A DNA stretch of 64,000 nt from Paraburkholderia bryophila (GCF_003269035.1 NZ_QLTK01000004.1:310001-374000), one strand, 5' to 3'; positions 1 through 10,873 are shown, counted from the first letter of the stretch. The notes: generated by a model from the letters alone, not told the origin. A program made the numbers and translations.

Positions 1-185
1 CCGGTACGGTTCGAGGTGCCCAGATCGAACGGCACGCCGACGAAGCAGGCGTCGAACCCTTCGGCCGAGCCGACGTTCGGCAGGCGCATCATCGTCGCGA
101 TGCCGCCGCAGCGGGGCATGGCGTTGCCGGAGAGCGGCTGCGGCCGTTCGCCGGCGTCGGGGGAAATGAAGGAAGAAGGTTTCAT
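1..185 (-). CDS. speB: Agmatinase/ureohydrolase family protein, N-terminal part (cut by window edge)
   Basis: The minus strand reads from an ATG at 185 without a stop to the window edge. The visible ~61 residues end in FVGVPFDLGTSNRTG, the typical start of the ureohydrolase fold of agmatinases and guanidinobutyrases, which hydrolyse guanidino compounds to urea and an amine with two Mn ions. The metal-binding motifs lie outside the window, so the substrate cannot be read. The gene is divergent from a LysR regulator, a layout known for guanidinobutyrase genes in pseudomonads; it could therefore be gbuA-like rather than a polyamine-pathway agmatinase. Family call fairly sure, exact enzyme unsure. 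Confidence 0.7.
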   Translation of the reverse strand, partial: MKPSSFISPDAGERPQPLSGNAMPRCGGIATMMRLPNVGSAEGFDACFVGVPFDLGTSNRT

Positions 186-307
186 CGTGGCTCGGCAATG
201 AAAAGGCGCTGCAAAGGGGCTGCAAGCGAAAAACGTGCGAACCGGCCGAGGAGAAAGCATGAGAAGCGCACCTTGCCGGGCGAATCTGGATTCTTAAGCA
301 GTTTCCC

Positions 308-338
308 TGAAGTTAAAATACGAACGGAATAAACTTCA
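308..338. promoter_or_regulatory. Inverted repeat in the divergent speB/lysR promoter, candidate LysR operator
   Basis: TGAAGTT at 308-314 is matched by AACTTCA at 332-338 with a 17-bp spacer. It sits in the 182-bp gap between the ureohydrolase gene and the LysR gene, 30 bp before the lysR ATG, where a LysR protein would be expected to bind and control both genes. Binding is inferred. Confidence 0.45.
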
Positions 339-367
339 CATCGATTTTCAGCGATGTATCCTGACGC

Positions 368-1288
368 ATGTTCTCTCAACTCACCGATCTCGACCTGCGG
401 CTGATCCGCGTGTTTCTCGCCATTGTCGACGCGGGCGGTGTGTCGCCTGCCCAGGCAACCCTCAACGTCGGCCAGTCGACTATCAGCACGCAACTCGCCA
501 CGCTCGAAACCCGCCTCGGCTACCGGCTGTGCGAACGCGGCCGCGGCGGCTTCAGCCTGACCGCGCGCGGCGAGCAATTCATCGACGCGGCGCGCGCGCT
601 GCTGGCTGCGGTGGATACGTTCGGCATGCAGGCCCGCAACGTCGGCCGCAAGCTGGTCGGCACGCTGGACATCGGCATGATCGGCCATACGCCGGTGTCG
701 GCCAGCGCCCGTATCAGCGAGGCGATCGGCCGTTTCCGGGCGCGCGATCAATCGGTGCGGTTTTCGATTCTGGTGCGCTCGCCGGGTGAGCTGGAAGAGT
801 TGCTGCTCAATGGGCGGATTCAGGTTGGCATCGGCTATTTCTGGCATCGCGTGCCGTCGCTCGACTACACCGAGGTGTTCGCCGAAGATCAGCTCGCGTA
901 CTGCGCGAAGGGGCATCCGCTGTTCGCGCAAGCGGGCGCGGTGCCGCCCGCCGAGGCCGCGCAGCATGAATGGGCGTGGCGCAGTTATCCGCTGCCCGAG
1001 GCCGAGAGTTCGACCACGCCGCAGAACGTGACCGCCGTGGCGGACAATATGGAAGCGGTCGCCATGCTCGTCCTGTCCGGGCATCACCTCGGCTATTTGC
1101 CCGGACATTTCGCGGCGCCGTTCGTCAGGCAGGGCCTGCTCGCGGCGTTGAATCCGGAGCTGATGCGCTACCGCGTCGCGTTTCACATGGTGACGCGGGG
1201 GCGGCAGCATCGCACGGATATCGTCGAGGCGTTTATCGACGATATGAAGGCCGCGCATCCGGCGCAGGTTCTGAAGGTGGAGGAGTAG
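368..1288 (+). CDS. LysR-family transcriptional regulator
   Basis: A 306-residue protein with an N-terminal winged HTH (about residues 8-66, with SQSTISTQLATLETRLG-type recognition helix) followed by a periplasmic-binding-like effector domain (about 95-300). Length is normal for LysR regulators. It is divergently transcribed from the ureohydrolase gene at the left edge, so it probably senses a guanidino compound or related nitrogen source and controls that gene. An inverted repeat 30 bp before its start is a candidate operator. Effector and targets are inferred only from neighbourhood. Confidence 0.9.
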   Translation: MFSQLTDLDLRLIRVFLAIVDAGGVSPAQATLNVGQSTISTQLATLETRLGYRLCERGRGGFSLTARGEQFIDAARALLAAVDTFGMQARNVGRKLVGTLDIGMIGHTPVSASARISEAIGRFRARDQSVRFSILVRSPGELEELLLNGRIQVGIGYFWHRVPSLDYTEVFAEDQLAYCAKGHPLFAQAGAVPPAEAAQHEWAWRSYPLPEAESSTTPQNVTAVADNMEAVAMLVLSGHHLGYLPGHFAAPFVRQGLLAALNPELMRYRVAFHMVTRGRQHRTDIVEAFIDDMKAAHPAQVLKVEE

Positions 1289-1331
1289 CGCGGCCGTTGC
1301 GAGGGGATTCAAGCCGCCGAACGGCAGCAGA

Positions 1332-2504
1332 TCAACCCTCGCGAGATTTCGTCTCCACGAGGCTCGTGTCTTCCGGTCCCCACCCTGGAATGCTGGGGTA
1401 GTAACGAGTCGAGCGACCCGCACCGACCTTCTCCAGAATGCCCATGTTTTCGAGTTCGACCAGCTCGCGCGACGCGGTGGCCCGCGAGGTGCCGCCGACG
1501 CTCTCGTATTTCCTCGTGTTCATACCGCCTTCGAAGCCGCGGGGACCGGCGTCGAGCAGCAGGTTGACGACTTTGCGTTGCCGCGTGGTCAATACCTTGT
1601 CACGATGGTCGATCCAGAACAGGGCTTTACCGAGCGCGGCGTCCATGACACTGGACGCCTCTTCGCAGGACACCCGCACCTGTTCCACGAACCATAGAAC
1701 CCATGCGCTCACGTCCAGATCGCCATGCTGGGCGCGTTCGAGCTGCTCGTAGTAGTCGCGCCGTTTGTCGAGCAGGCGCTGCGAAATACGGATCAACCGG
1801 CTGATCTCGCCGTTTTCGCGGGCCAGCACGAGGTCGATGAGAACTCGGCCGACGCGGCCATTGCCGTCCTCGAAGGGATGAATCGTCTCGAACCACAGGT
1901 GAGCGAGTGCTGCCTTGACCAGACTGTCGTGCTCGGTCGTGGCGTTGAACCAGTCAAGGAATTGCTGCATGTCGGCGGGGACGCGGGCCGACGAGGGCGC
2001 CTCGTAGTGCACTCTTTCGCGCCCCAGGCGCCCACTGACCACTTGCATCGGCTCGGCATGCTCGCGGTAGGCCCCGACGAGAATTTTCGTCATGCCCGAG
2101 TAGCCGGTCGGGAAAAGCGCCGCCTGCCAGGCGCACAGACGCTCATTCGAGAGTGGCTCCGCCCTTTGCAGCACAGCGTCGTCCATGATGTCGAGCAGGC
2201 CTTCCACGTTTCGAGGCGCATTGGCGCCCTCCTGATTGCCGACACCGAGCCGCCGTGCCACGGACGAACGCACCGCGGTAAGGTTGATGCGTTCACCTTC
2301 GATAGCGGCCGTTGCGACGGCGTCCTGACTCCAGGCTTCGGCGGCGAGTTCGAGGCGCTGCTCGAAGCCCAGACCCGCCAACTTGCCCTCGACCACGCCC
2401 TGAGCGCGATGCGCACGGGCCAGTTCGGCGCTCACCTGAACGATGTCATAGTGCATGCCGGGCCACGTGGGGGCTTGCCAGATAAAGGAATGCGTCGAAG
2501 GCAT
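1332..2504 (-). CDS. Fic-family protein with N-terminal inhibitory helix and C-terminal winged helix
   Basis: 390 residues. The catalytic Fic loop is intact at residues 209-220 (HPFEDGNGR then R220), the signature of enzymes that transfer AMP or related groups to protein hydroxyls. An N-terminal DUF4172-like part carries TAAIEG at 65-70, matching the (S/T)xxxE(G/N) inhibitory motif, which makes this a class II (self-inhibited) Fic protein. The last ~80 residues look like a winged helix DNA-binding domain, so the protein may regulate its own gene. Upstream lie six copies of a 9-bp operator-like repeat. No antitoxin gene is adjacent. The target is unknown. Confidence 0.9.
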   Translation of the reverse strand: MPSTHSFIWQAPTWPGMHYDIVQVSAELARAHRAQGVVEGKLAGLGFEQRLELAAEAWSQDAVATAAIEGERINLTAVRSSVARRLGVGNQEGANAPRNVEGLLDIMDDAVLQRAEPLSNERLCAWQAALFPTGYSGMTKILVGAYREHAEPMQVVSGRLGRERVHYEAPSSARVPADMQQFLDWFNATTEHDSLVKAALAHLWFETIHPFEDGNGRVGRVLIDLVLARENGEISRLIRISQRLLDKRRDYYEQLERAQHGDLDVSAWVLWFVEQVRVSCEEASSVMDAALGKALFWIDHRDKVLTTRQRKVVNLLLDAGPRGFEGGMNTRKYESVGGTSRATASRELVELENMGILEKVGAGRSTRYYPSIPGWGPEDTSLVETKSREG

Positions 2505-2520
2505 GGCGGTGGATGAGCCT

Positions 2521-2563
2521 TGAGTCGATTGCGGGCTTTAATCGACTCATAGCGTGAGTCGAA
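2521..2563. promoter_or_regulatory. Fic-gene operator module 1 (three TGAGTCGAW sites)
   Basis: Three 9-bp sites in +,-,+ orientation: TGAGTCGAT 2521-2529, its inverse 2541-2549, and TGAGTCGAA 2555-2563. Centre spacings are 20 and 14 bp. The module begins 17 bp upstream of the fic start codon. Autoregulation by the winged helix of the Fic protein is an inference. Confidence 0.75.
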
Positions 2564-2581
2564 TTTAAGTATAGTCGACGC

Positions 2582-2623
2582 TGAGTCGATTGAGCGCTCA
2601 ATCGACTCAAAATGTGAGTCGAT
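2582..2623. promoter_or_regulatory. Fic-gene operator module 2 (repeat of module 1)
   Basis: The same +,-,+ set recurs at 2582-2590, 2601-2609 (inverse) and 2615-2623 with centre spacings of 19 and 14 bp, 61 bp from module 1. Between the modules AGTCGAC at 2573-2579 resembles a half-decayed site. All six sites lie between fic and the lolA terminator and match nothing else I see in the window. Confidence 0.75.
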
Positions 2624-2637
2624 ACTCGGGGCGATAC

Positions 2638-2671
2638 AAAAAAACCTCTGTCGGTCATCGACCGGCAGAGG
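2638..2671 (-). terminator. Intrinsic terminator of lolA
   Basis: Stem CCTCTG-C-CGGTC / GACCG-A-CAGAGG over 2645-2671, followed on the minus strand by seven T (2638-2644). It lies 66 bp after the lolA stop. Confidence 0.85.
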
Positions 2672-2736
2672 CTTCTGGCAAACTCAACACACGCAACAAC
2701 GGGCCTGGCGACAAGCCTGACGCCTGCCGCACACGC

Positions 2737-3474
2737 TTACCCGTTGATCACGTCCGCACCCTTCGGCACCGTGAACTTGAACGCATCCGCGGGCAGCGGC
2801 GGGTTCTTCTGAATGTTCGAAAAGGTCAGCAGGGTCACGTTGCCGAACACGTCGTGCAACTCCATCGCTTCGAGGTTGCCGTCCTTGAAGCCGATGCCCA
2901 CGCGTTGAAATTGCGTGTCTTTCGCCTTCGGCGTTAGTTCCAGCCAATCGATGCCGGCCTTCACGCCCGCATCGCGCAGCGTGAAGTTCTTGTCCAGATC
3001 GTTGCTGCCGAACAGGATCGCCGCCGGGCTCGCGCCGAGCGCGCCGCCCAGGCTGCGCACCGTCACCTGATTCAAATCCTTGTCGTACACGTAGAGCTTG
3101 TCGCCGTCCGCCTGGAGCAGTTGCGCATACGGCTTCTCGTATTGCCAGATGAACTTGCCGGGACGCGCGAACGTGAACGTGCCGCTCGACGTGCCGGTCT
3201 TGCCGGCGCCGCTGGTGGACAACACGCCGCTTGCACCTTGCGCCTTGCTCGGCGCACGCACTTCCTGCTGCACGAAGGTGCCGCGCGCCGAATGGACTTG
3301 CGCGACGAACGCCTTCAATTGCTCGGTGCCGCTCGCGAAGGCCTGCGACGCCATCAGCATCGACGCGCCGATCGCCACGCTGCCGATGCCACGCACAACG
3401 GTGCGCGCGAGGCGCCCAAAGCGGACGGATTGATGAGCACTCTGTCGAGCGTGCTGCTGCGCGAATAGCTGCAT
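2737..3474 (-). CDS. lolA: Outer-membrane lipoprotein carrier protein LolA
   Basis: 245 residues. An N-terminal segment with hydrophobic stretch ending ASQAFA (about residues 28-48) is a Sec signal peptide; the mature part starts with [20 protein letters not shown], typical of LolA. LolA is the periplasmic chaperone that takes mature lipoproteins from the LolCDE complex and hands them to LolB at the outer membrane. The N-terminal tail before the signal peptide is longer than usual, so an internal start is possible. It lies downstream of ftsK on the same strand, the usual order in this group, and ends in a clear terminator. Confidence 0.93.
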   Translation of the reverse strand: MQLFAQQHARQSAHQSVRFGRLARTVVRGIGSVAIGASMLMASQAFASGTEQLKAFVAQVHSARGTFVQQEVRAPSKAQGASGVLSTSGAGKTGTSSGTFTFARPGKFIWQYEKPYAQLLQADGDKLYVYDKDLNQVTVRSLGGALGASPAAILFGSNDLDKNFTLRDAGVKAGIDWLELTPKAKDTQFQRVGIGFKDGNLEAMELHDVFGNVTLLTFSNIQKNPPLPADAFKFTVPKGADVING

Positions 3475-3718
3475 GGTATTTTTCTCCCTTGATTGAATTC
3501 GTTGAGCGGTCGCGGCGGCGGGTCTGCACGAGGTGGCCGCGCTGCCGTGGCTCGCGGCTCGTGGCCCGCGTGGCTCATGGCTCGCGCCAGGTTCAAGCCT
3601 CGAGCGGCTTGTCGGCAGCCCAATGCCACACAGCTTAGGTGGCGAGCCTTAAACGGGCCTTAGTGCGGCGCGACCTGCGCACCGCACCGCGCCGCAGGCG
3701 CCATGAACGCCGCGACGC

Positions 3719-6034
3719 TTATTCCGCTTCCCGCGCCGGCGCGAGAATCTCGCGATTGCCGTTCGACGACATGGCCGACACCACGCCCGAGTTTTCCATC
3801 TGCTCGAGCAGGCGCGCCGCGCGGTTATAACCGATGCGCAGATGCCGCTGCACCAGCGAGATCGAAGCACGGCGGTTCTTCAACACCACGTCGACCGCCT
3901 GGTCGTACAACGGGTCCGACTCGCCGTCGCCCGCTCCGGTTCCACCGGCACCCGCCGAGCCTTCGTCGCCTTCGCCCGTCACGCCGCCTTCGAGAATGCC
4001 TTCGATGTAGTTGGGCTCGCCCTGCTCCTTGAGCTTGTCGACCACGCGATGCACTTCCTCGTCTGAGACGAACGCGCCGTGCACGCGCACCGGCAAGCCG
4101 CTGCCCGGCGGCAGATACAGCATGTCGCCCATGCCGAGCAGCGATTCTGCGCCCTGCTGATCGAGAATGGTGCGCGAGTCGATCTTCGACGACACCTGGA
4201 AGGCCATCCGCGTCGGCACGTTGGCCTTGATCAGGCCGGTGATCACGTCGACCGACGGCCGCTGCGTGGCGAGGATCAAATGGATGCCGGCCGCGCGCGC
4301 CTTCTGTGCGATCCGCGCGATCAGCTCTTCGACCTTCTTGCCGACCACCATCATCAGGTCGGCCAGTTCGTCGATCACGACCACGATATTCGGCAGGCGC
4401 GACAGCGGCTCCGGATCGTCCGGCGTGAGGCTGAACGGATTCGGCAGCTTTTCCTCGCGCTTGGCGGCTTCGTCGATCTTGTTGTTGTAGCCGGCGAGGT
4501 TACGCACGCCGAGCTTGCTCATCAGCTTGTAGCGGCGCTCCATTTCGGCGACCGCCCAGTTGAGCGCGTGGCCGGCCTGGCGCATGTCCGTGACCACCGG
4601 ACACAGCAGATGCGGAATGCCTTCATAGACGCTCATTTCGAGCATCTTCGGATCGATCAGGATCATGCGGACCTGGTCGGCGCTCGCCTTATAGAGCAGC
4701 GACAGAATCATCGCGTTGATCCCGACCGACTTGCCCGACCCGGTCGTGCCCGCCACCAGCAGGTGCGGCATCTTCGCGAGATCGGCGCACACCGGCTTGC
4801 CGCCGATGTCCTTGCCGAGCCCCATGGTGAGCGGCGACGCGGCGTCCGCGTAGACCGCCGAGCCGAGAATCTCGGACAGGCTCACGGTCTGACGGCGCAG
4901 GTTCGGCAATTCCAGCGCCATGAAATTCTTGCCCGGAATGGTCTCGACCACACGGATCGACACCAGCGACAGCGAACGCGCCAGGTCTTTCGCCAGACCG
5001 ACGATCTGGCTGCCCTTCACACCCGTGGCCGGTTCGATTTCGTAACGCGTGACGACCGGCCCCGGATATGCGGCGACCACGCTCACTTCGACGCCGAAGT
5101 CCTTGAGCTTCTTCTCGATCAGCCGCGAGGTGAATTCGAGCGTGTCGGCGGAAATGGTTTCCTGCGCGACCGGCGCGGCGTCGAGCAGCGAGATGGGCGG
5201 CAAGGTGGAGTCGCCCGGTAGATCGGTGAACAACGGCACCTGGCGTTCTTTCTCGACGCGCTCCGATTTGGCGGGCGTGACGACCGGCGGCACGATCACG
5301 ACCGGCTCGTGTTCCTCGATCCGCACGCGGCCCTTTTCGACCTTGCCTTCGCGCTTCACCGCCGCCGCTTCACCCAGCTTGCGGTCGCGGCCGGCTTCGC
5401 GGCGCAGCTTCGCGAACGTGACGGCGGAAATGATCGACTCGCCGACCTTTTCCGACACCGACAGCCACGAAAAACGGAAATACAGCGACAAACCGATCGC
5501 GAGCGCGATCAGCAAGGCCAGCGTGCCGCCGGTGAAACCGAGCGCATGCGAGACTCCACGCGCCACCGCCTCGCCGATCACGCCACCGGGCGCGCGCGGC
5601 AATTGCACTTTCAGCGACCACATGCGCAGCGCCTCGATACCGTCGCAGGCAAGCAGCACAAGCATGAACGCGAACGCGTCCGCGAGCCAGCTGACGTCAC
5701 GCGGCTTGTCTTCCTGGACGTCTTCGTTGCGGGTGATGCGCTTGTAGTTGGCGGAGATATGGCGGCCGAGCAGCACGATCCACCAGTAGGCGGACAGGCC
5801 GAACAGCAACAGCAGGATGTCAGACGTCCAGGCGCCGACACGGCCCGCCCAGTTGCCGATATGGTCGACCTGCGCGGCGTGGGTCCAGCTCGGGTCGCGC
5901 CGGCTGTAGCTGACGAGCGCCATGAGCAGGAACACGCCGAGCGCCACCTGCAGGATCCAGCGGATTTCGGTGAAAAGGCGCGACATGCGGTGCGGCAATG
6001 CCTGCGCGCTCGCGGAATAGGGAGCTTTTGCCAT
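3719..6034 (-). CDS. ftsK: DNA translocase FtsK
   Basis: 771 residues from the ATG at 6034; a GTG 24 bp upstream would add eight residues, but AGGA sits just before the ATG. The N-terminal ~200 residues hold about four membrane segments that anchor the protein at the septum. A short linker leads to the RecA-like motor with Walker A GTTGSGKS and Walker [12 protein letters not shown]. The last ~65 residues are the gamma winged helix that reads polar KOPS sequences and activates XerCD at dif. FtsK pumps chromosome dimers apart during division. The linker is short compared with E. coli FtsK. It is divergent from trxB. Confidence 0.95.
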   Translation of the reverse strand: MAKAPYSASAQALPHRMSRLFTEIRWILQVALGVFLLMALVSYSRRDPSWTHAAQVDHIGNWAGRVGAWTSDILLLLFGLSAYWWIVLLGRHISANYKRITRNEDVQEDKPRDVSWLADAFAFMLVLLACDGIEALRMWSLKVQLPRAPGGVIGEAVARGVSHALGFTGGTLALLIALAIGLSLYFRFSWLSVSEKVGESIISAVTFAKLRREAGRDRKLGEAAAVKREGKVEKGRVRIEEHEPVVIVPPVVTPAKSERVEKERQVPLFTDLPGDSTLPPISLLDAAPVAQETISADTLEFTSRLIEKKLKDFGVEVSVVAAYPGPVVTRYEIEPATGVKGSQIVGLAKDLARSLSLVSIRVVETIPGKNFMALELPNLRRQTVSLSEILGSAVYADAASPLTMGLGKDIGGKPVCADLAKMPHLLVAGTTGSGKSVGINAMILSLLYKASADQVRMILIDPKMLEMSVYEGIPHLLCPVVTDMRQAGHALNWAVAEMERRYKLMSKLGVRNLAGYNNKIDEAAKREEKLPNPFSLTPDDPEPLSRLPNIVVVIDELADLMMVVGKKVEELIARIAQKARAAGIHLILATQRPSVDVITGLIKANVPTRMAFQVSSKIDSRTILDQQGAESLLGMGDMLYLPPGSGLPVRVHGAFVSDEEVHRVVDKLKEQGEPNYIEGILEGGVTGEGDEGSAGAGGTGAGDGESDPLYDQAVDVVLKNRRASISLVQRHLRIGYNRAARLLEQMENSGVVSAMSSNGNREILAPAREAE

Positions 6035-7381
<1,347 letters not shown>

Positions 7382-7459
7382 TGCACGGCGCCCGGCGGCA
7401 ACGCCTCGCGCAACGGTAAAATGGCGGCTGGGCGTGGCCCGGTCGCCTGCCTGATAAAA

Positions 7460-7490
7460 GGCCGCGGCTGACAAGCCCGCGGCCTTTTTT
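7460..7490 (+). terminator. Intrinsic terminator of trxB
   Basis: GGCCGCGG at 7460-7467 pairs with CCGCGGCC at 7477-7484 and is followed by six T at 7485-7490, about 80 bp after the trxB stop. Confidence 0.88.
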
Positions 7491-7590
7491 GCGTCTGCGG
7501 CATGCGTCCTATTTCAGGCGTCCAGTGTCGCCATGCCGTTCGTGATCAGCGTCGCGCGATCGATCTCCTTGTCTGCGTTGTATTCCCGAT

Positions 7591-8349
7591 ATGCCGAAAA
7601 ACCAGCCCCACCCCAACGAACCGAAGCGCGCCCGCACCGCCGCCAGGCCGGCGCCGGAACCCGCTGTTCCCGTCGCCCAGACGAAGCTCGAACCGGCGGC
7701 CGGTCTTGCCGGTCTCGGCGCGCTGCGCGACGCGTTGAAGGGCGAAACGCAGCGGCGCGAGCGCGCGCGTGCCGCCGCCGCGGCAGCGCAGCGCGAAGCA
7801 ACGGCCGACGCGGATCTGTTCCGCCGCGAAATCGGCGCAGTGGCGCCGTTGGCCGTGCCGCCACGTGCCACGCTGCCGCGTAATCCTCCGCCGCCGCTGC
7901 CGGTGCAAACCCGACTCGACGAAGAAGCCGTCCTGCACGAAGCGATCTCCGACGAGTTCGATCCCGAAGTACTGCTCGACACCGACGAGACGCTGTCGTA
8001 TTGCCGCCCCGGTGTCAGTCAGGAAGTCGTGCGCAAACTGCGGCGCGGCGACTGGATCGTGCAGGCGCAAATCGACCTGCACGGCATGCGGCGGGAAGAA
8101 GCGCGCGAGGCGCTGGCCGAATTCATCCGCGAGTCGGTGAAGCGCGGCTTGCGCTGTTTGCGCGTGATTCATGGCAAGGGGTTGGGGTCGATCGGCAAGG
8201 AGCCGGTGCTGAAGGGCAAAGTGCGCGCGTGGCTCGTGCAGAAGTCCGAAGTCATCGCATTCTGTCAGGCGCGTCCGCACGACGGCGGCGCCGGCGCGGT
8301 GGTCGTGCTGCTGCAGCCGGGCGCGCTGCCGGCGCACGCCAAATCCTGA
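7591..8349 (+). CDS. Smr-domain protein (Smr/MutS2 family)
   Basis: 252 residues. The N-terminal ~130 residues are rich in Ala, Pro, Arg and Glu and look disordered. The C-terminal part is an Smr domain: IDLHGMRREEA (first motif, DLHG) and RVIHGKG-LGS (HGKG motif), ending in a compact fold. Smr domains of this type act on DNA or RNA, often as endonucleases; the role of the stand-alone proteobacterial proteins is not settled. It starts at an ATG 100 bp after the trxB terminator and is followed 10 bp later by the TRIC-like gene, probably as one transcript. Confidence 0.9.
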   Translation: MPKNQPHPNEPKRARTAARPAPEPAVPVAQTKLEPAAGLAGLGALRDALKGETQRRERARAAAAAAQREATADADLFRREIGAVAPLAVPPRATLPRNPPPPLPVQTRLDEEAVLHEAISDEFDPEVLLDTDETLSYCRPGVSQEVVRKLRRGDWIVQAQIDLHGMRREEAREALAEFIRESVKRGLRCLRVIHGKGLGSIGKEPVLKGKVRAWLVQKSEVIAFCQARPHDGGAGAVVVLLQPGALPAHAKS

Positions 8350-8359
8350 GGCCACCGCG

Positions 8360-8983
8360 GTGATCCATCCGAGACTGACGCTGGCGCTGACCCTCATGGA
8401 AGCGCTGGCGATTTTCGCGTACGCGATTTCCGGTTTCATCGAAGCGCGGACGCGCCGGCTCGACGCTGTCGGCACCTTCCTCGTGGCGATCGCCACGGCT
8501 TTCGGCGGCGGCACGTTGCGCGACGTGTTGCTGGAGCGTCGGCCGTTCTACTGGGTCGAGCATCAGGGTTATTTGATCGCGATCTTCGTGATGTCGCTGT
8601 TCGCGCCCATGCTGTTGAAGATGACCTCGCGCCTGCTGTCTGAGCGCGTGCTGCTGGTCGCGGATGCCATCGGCCTGGGTTTGTTCAGTATCGCGGGCAC
8701 GTCGATCGCGCATGACGCGCAGATGCCGTGGTTCACTGCGGTGATGATGGGTGTGCTGACAGGCGTATTCGGCGGTGTGATCCGCGACGTGTTGTGCAAT
8801 GAAGTGCCGCTGATCCTGCGCGACTCGCGGCCTTACGCGACCTGCGCGTTCGTGGGTTGCTGGCTATATGTGCTGCTGGACTACGCGAACGTCGATACCG
8901 TGTATAGCGTGTTGATCGCGACGGCTTTTATCCTGCTCGCGCGGCTGCTGACGTTCCGGTTCAACGTGCGGTTACCGCACTGA
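8360..8983 (+). CDS. TRIC-like (UPF0126/YicG) membrane protein
   Basis: 207 residues with six or seven hydrophobic segments arranged as two similar halves. Each half carries a glycine-rich signature: FGGGTLRDVLL around residues 50-60 and FGGVIRDVLC around 135-145. This internal repeat is typical of the YicG/UPF0126 family, prokaryotic relatives of trimeric intracellular cation channels. The GTG start at 8360 lies 10 bp behind the Smr gene, so the two are probably co-transcribed. Ion selectivity is not known. Confidence 0.88.
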   Translation: MIHPRLTLALTLMEALAIFAYAISGFIEARTRRLDAVGTFLVAIATAFGGGTLRDVLLERRPFYWVEHQGYLIAIFVMSLFAPMLLKMTSRLLSERVLLVADAIGLGLFSIAGTSIAHDAQMPWFTAVMMGVLTGVFGGVIRDVLCNEVPLILRDSRPYATCAFVGCWLYVLLDYANVDTVYSVLIATAFILLARLLTFRFNVRLPH

Positions 8984-9064
8984 CGGCGAGAGAGAGTCGA
9001 TCGGGCGCACGCCATATGGAACGCTGCATCACCCCAAACCTGGACGATGCAGCGCCCTTCACGC

Positions 9065-10576
9065 TTACTTATTGGTGGCCAGCGCGCCCGCGCTCTTAGA
9101 GCCGCCGAACAGCGCCGTCAGATAGGCGGAGTTGTTGTTCATCGTCGCCATGAGCGTGTTCAACGCGGTGAACTGGCTCTGATACTGCCTGGTCAACTGC
9201 GTCGCGTAGTCGGCAAGCTTGGACTGCTGCGCGGTGACACTCTTCAGATCGGCGTTCAACGCGCTGTTGCGCGTGTCGATGATGCCGCCGGTCCTCGTGA
9301 ACTCCGTAATACTCCTGTTCAGCTTCGCGCCGAGCCCGTCGGTCGTGTTGAACAACTGCGACACGCGTGCCGGCGCGGTGCCGAGCGCCGAACTCAGCTT
9401 CGCGTTGTCGATCACCAGCGTGCCGTCCGCCGGATCGCCCTTCAGCGTGATGCCGATATGCGCGAGGCTCACCGTCGAGGTGCCCTTGCCCACCCCGCCG
9501 CCGATAATCGACGCCAGCGAATTCTTGATGGTCTGCAACGTGGAGTCGCCGAGCAGCGCGCCGCCCGTCTTCGACGTTTTGTCGTACGAGGACAGTTTGT
9601 TGACCGTCGTGACGACCGTGTTGTACAGGTTCGCGAAATTCGTGATCGCGGTGTTTTGTGCGGTGGTGTCCGGCGCGATGGTCAGCGTCTGCGTGGTGCC
9701 GACCGCGTCGCGCGACAGATTCAGCGATACGCCGGAGATCGCGTCGGTCACGGCGTTGGTCGCGCTGCGCGCGTCGATCCCGCCGATGGCAAGCAGCGCG
9801 TCCTGCGCGGCCTCGCTCTGACGCCAGGCCTTGGTGCTGTCCGACGAAACGAACGTGGACGCCGCGCCGTCCGCACCGGGCGTCGATTTGACGCCGAGCG
9901 CCGCGAGGCCCACGTCGTTCTGCACGTTGCTGGTGGTGACGTCGATCGTGTTGGCCGCGCCGGTGGCGGCCGCGCGCAGCACGAGGTGGGCGCCGCCCGT
10001 ACCGGTCACGATCGTGGCCGTGACGCCGGGGTTGTTGCTCGCCTTGTTGATCGCGTCGGCAATGCCGCCGAGCGTGTTGTTCTTGCTGTCGACCGTGATG
10101 TCCATGGACTTGCCGCCGACCGCGATGCTCAACGTGCCGGTACCCAGTTGCGTGGTCGCGCCGAACGCGGCGGACGCGAGGCTCTGCGACGTGGCGATCT
10201 GCTTGACTTCAACGGTGTAGCTGCCAGGCACGGCGCCGACGCCCGCCTTCGGGTCGAGTCCTTTGCCGCTGGCCGTGGCCGCGAAGGTCGACAGCGTGGT
10301 GCCGTCCGACAGATTCTTGATCGCCGCCTGCAGCGCGCTCAGCGCCGATGTCAGTGCGCCGTACGCGGACAGCGTGGTGTTGTCGGTGGTTTGCCGGGCT
10401 TGCAATGCCGCCGACTGACCCGCCGTCTTCGCATTCACCAGCGCCGACACGAGGCTTGCGACGTCCATGCTCGAATTGCCGGTCGAACCGCTGATGATGG
10501 ATTGCGCCGCCTGCTGCACCTGGTTGCGTGCGTTGGAGGTCGCCTGATTGACCGACGTAGTGTTGATCGTAGACAT
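9065..10576 (-). CDS. fliD: Flagellar filament cap protein FliD (hook-associated protein 2)
   Basis: 503 residues. The N-terminal part (MSTINTTSV..., about residues 1-130) is the FliD_N coiled-coil region with the SLVSALV motif; the C-terminal part (about 240-490) is FliD_C with ISGVSLNLSRDAVG and a final helical stretch. FliD caps the growing filament and helps flagellin subunits fold in place. It lies downstream of fliC on the same strand but across a 353-bp gap with its own upstream region. The first 60 residues and the upstream DNA are repeated in a decayed copy at 14.0-14.4 kb. Confidence 0.95.
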   Translation of the reverse strand: MSTINTTSVNQATSNARNQVQQAAQSIISGSTGNSSMDVASLVSALVNAKTAGQSAALQARQTTDNTTLSAYGALTSALSALQAAIKNLSDGTTLSTFAATASGKGLDPKAGVGAVPGSYTVEVKQIATSQSLASAAFGATTQLGTGTLSIAVGGKSMDITVDSKNNTLGGIADAINKASNNPGVTATIVTGTGGAHLVLRAAATGAANTIDVTTSNVQNDVGLAALGVKSTPGADGAASTFVSSDSTKAWRQSEAAQDALLAIGGIDARSATNAVTDAISGVSLNLSRDAVGTTQTLTIAPDTTAQNTAITNFANLYNTVVTTVNKLSSYDKTSKTGGALLGDSTLQTIKNSLASIIGGGVGKGTSTVSLAHIGITLKGDPADGTLVIDNAKLSSALGTAPARVSQLFNTTDGLGAKLNRSITEFTRTGGIIDTRNSALNADLKSVTAQQSKLADYATQLTRQYQSQFTALNTLMATMNNNSAYLTALFGGSKSAGALATNK

Positions 10577-10669
10577 GCCATGGCTCCGTGCGTCGAGTGG
10601 TTCGTGATCTCTGGTGTGACGCCCCGGGCCTGTTCAGTTGCGCCCTTTATCCGGTTACATCGGCGTCGC

Positions 10670-10727
10670 TTACATTTTTTTCAAATGTTACACCATATTT
10701 CTTGAAGCAAACGTGACAATTTTCCGG
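10670..10727 (-). repeat. Conserved fliD upstream block, copy 1
   Basis: A block about 95-150 bp upstream of the fliD start closely matches 14350-14407 upstream of the fliD remnant, both holding TTTCAAATGTTAC at the same offset (10679 and 14359). It is the most conserved part of the duplicated leader, so it may be the promoter or operator of fliD. I could not match it to a sigma-28 or sigma-54 consensus. Confidence 0.6.
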
Positions 10728-10873
10728 AGATTGGCCGGCGTAATCGGTTTTGAATTCTTGAAAATGGGAGATTTGAGCGCTTTGCGCTCAAAAATAGACG
10801 TGATGCGTTTCAACATCACTTTTAGAGGGAACAGCGACACCCGACGCTTGGCGCGTCCCGGGTATTTGAAGCC

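Noticed and set aside
182..1423. Long open frame on the minus strand opposite the LysR gene
   Set aside because: Arg/His-rich composition of a frame opposite a GC-rich gene; the LysR frame has clear domains and typical codon use.
10600..10660. Sigma-28 promoter for fliD
   Set aside because: A TAAAGGGC occurs on the minus strand, but the partner element has wrong spacing and poor match.
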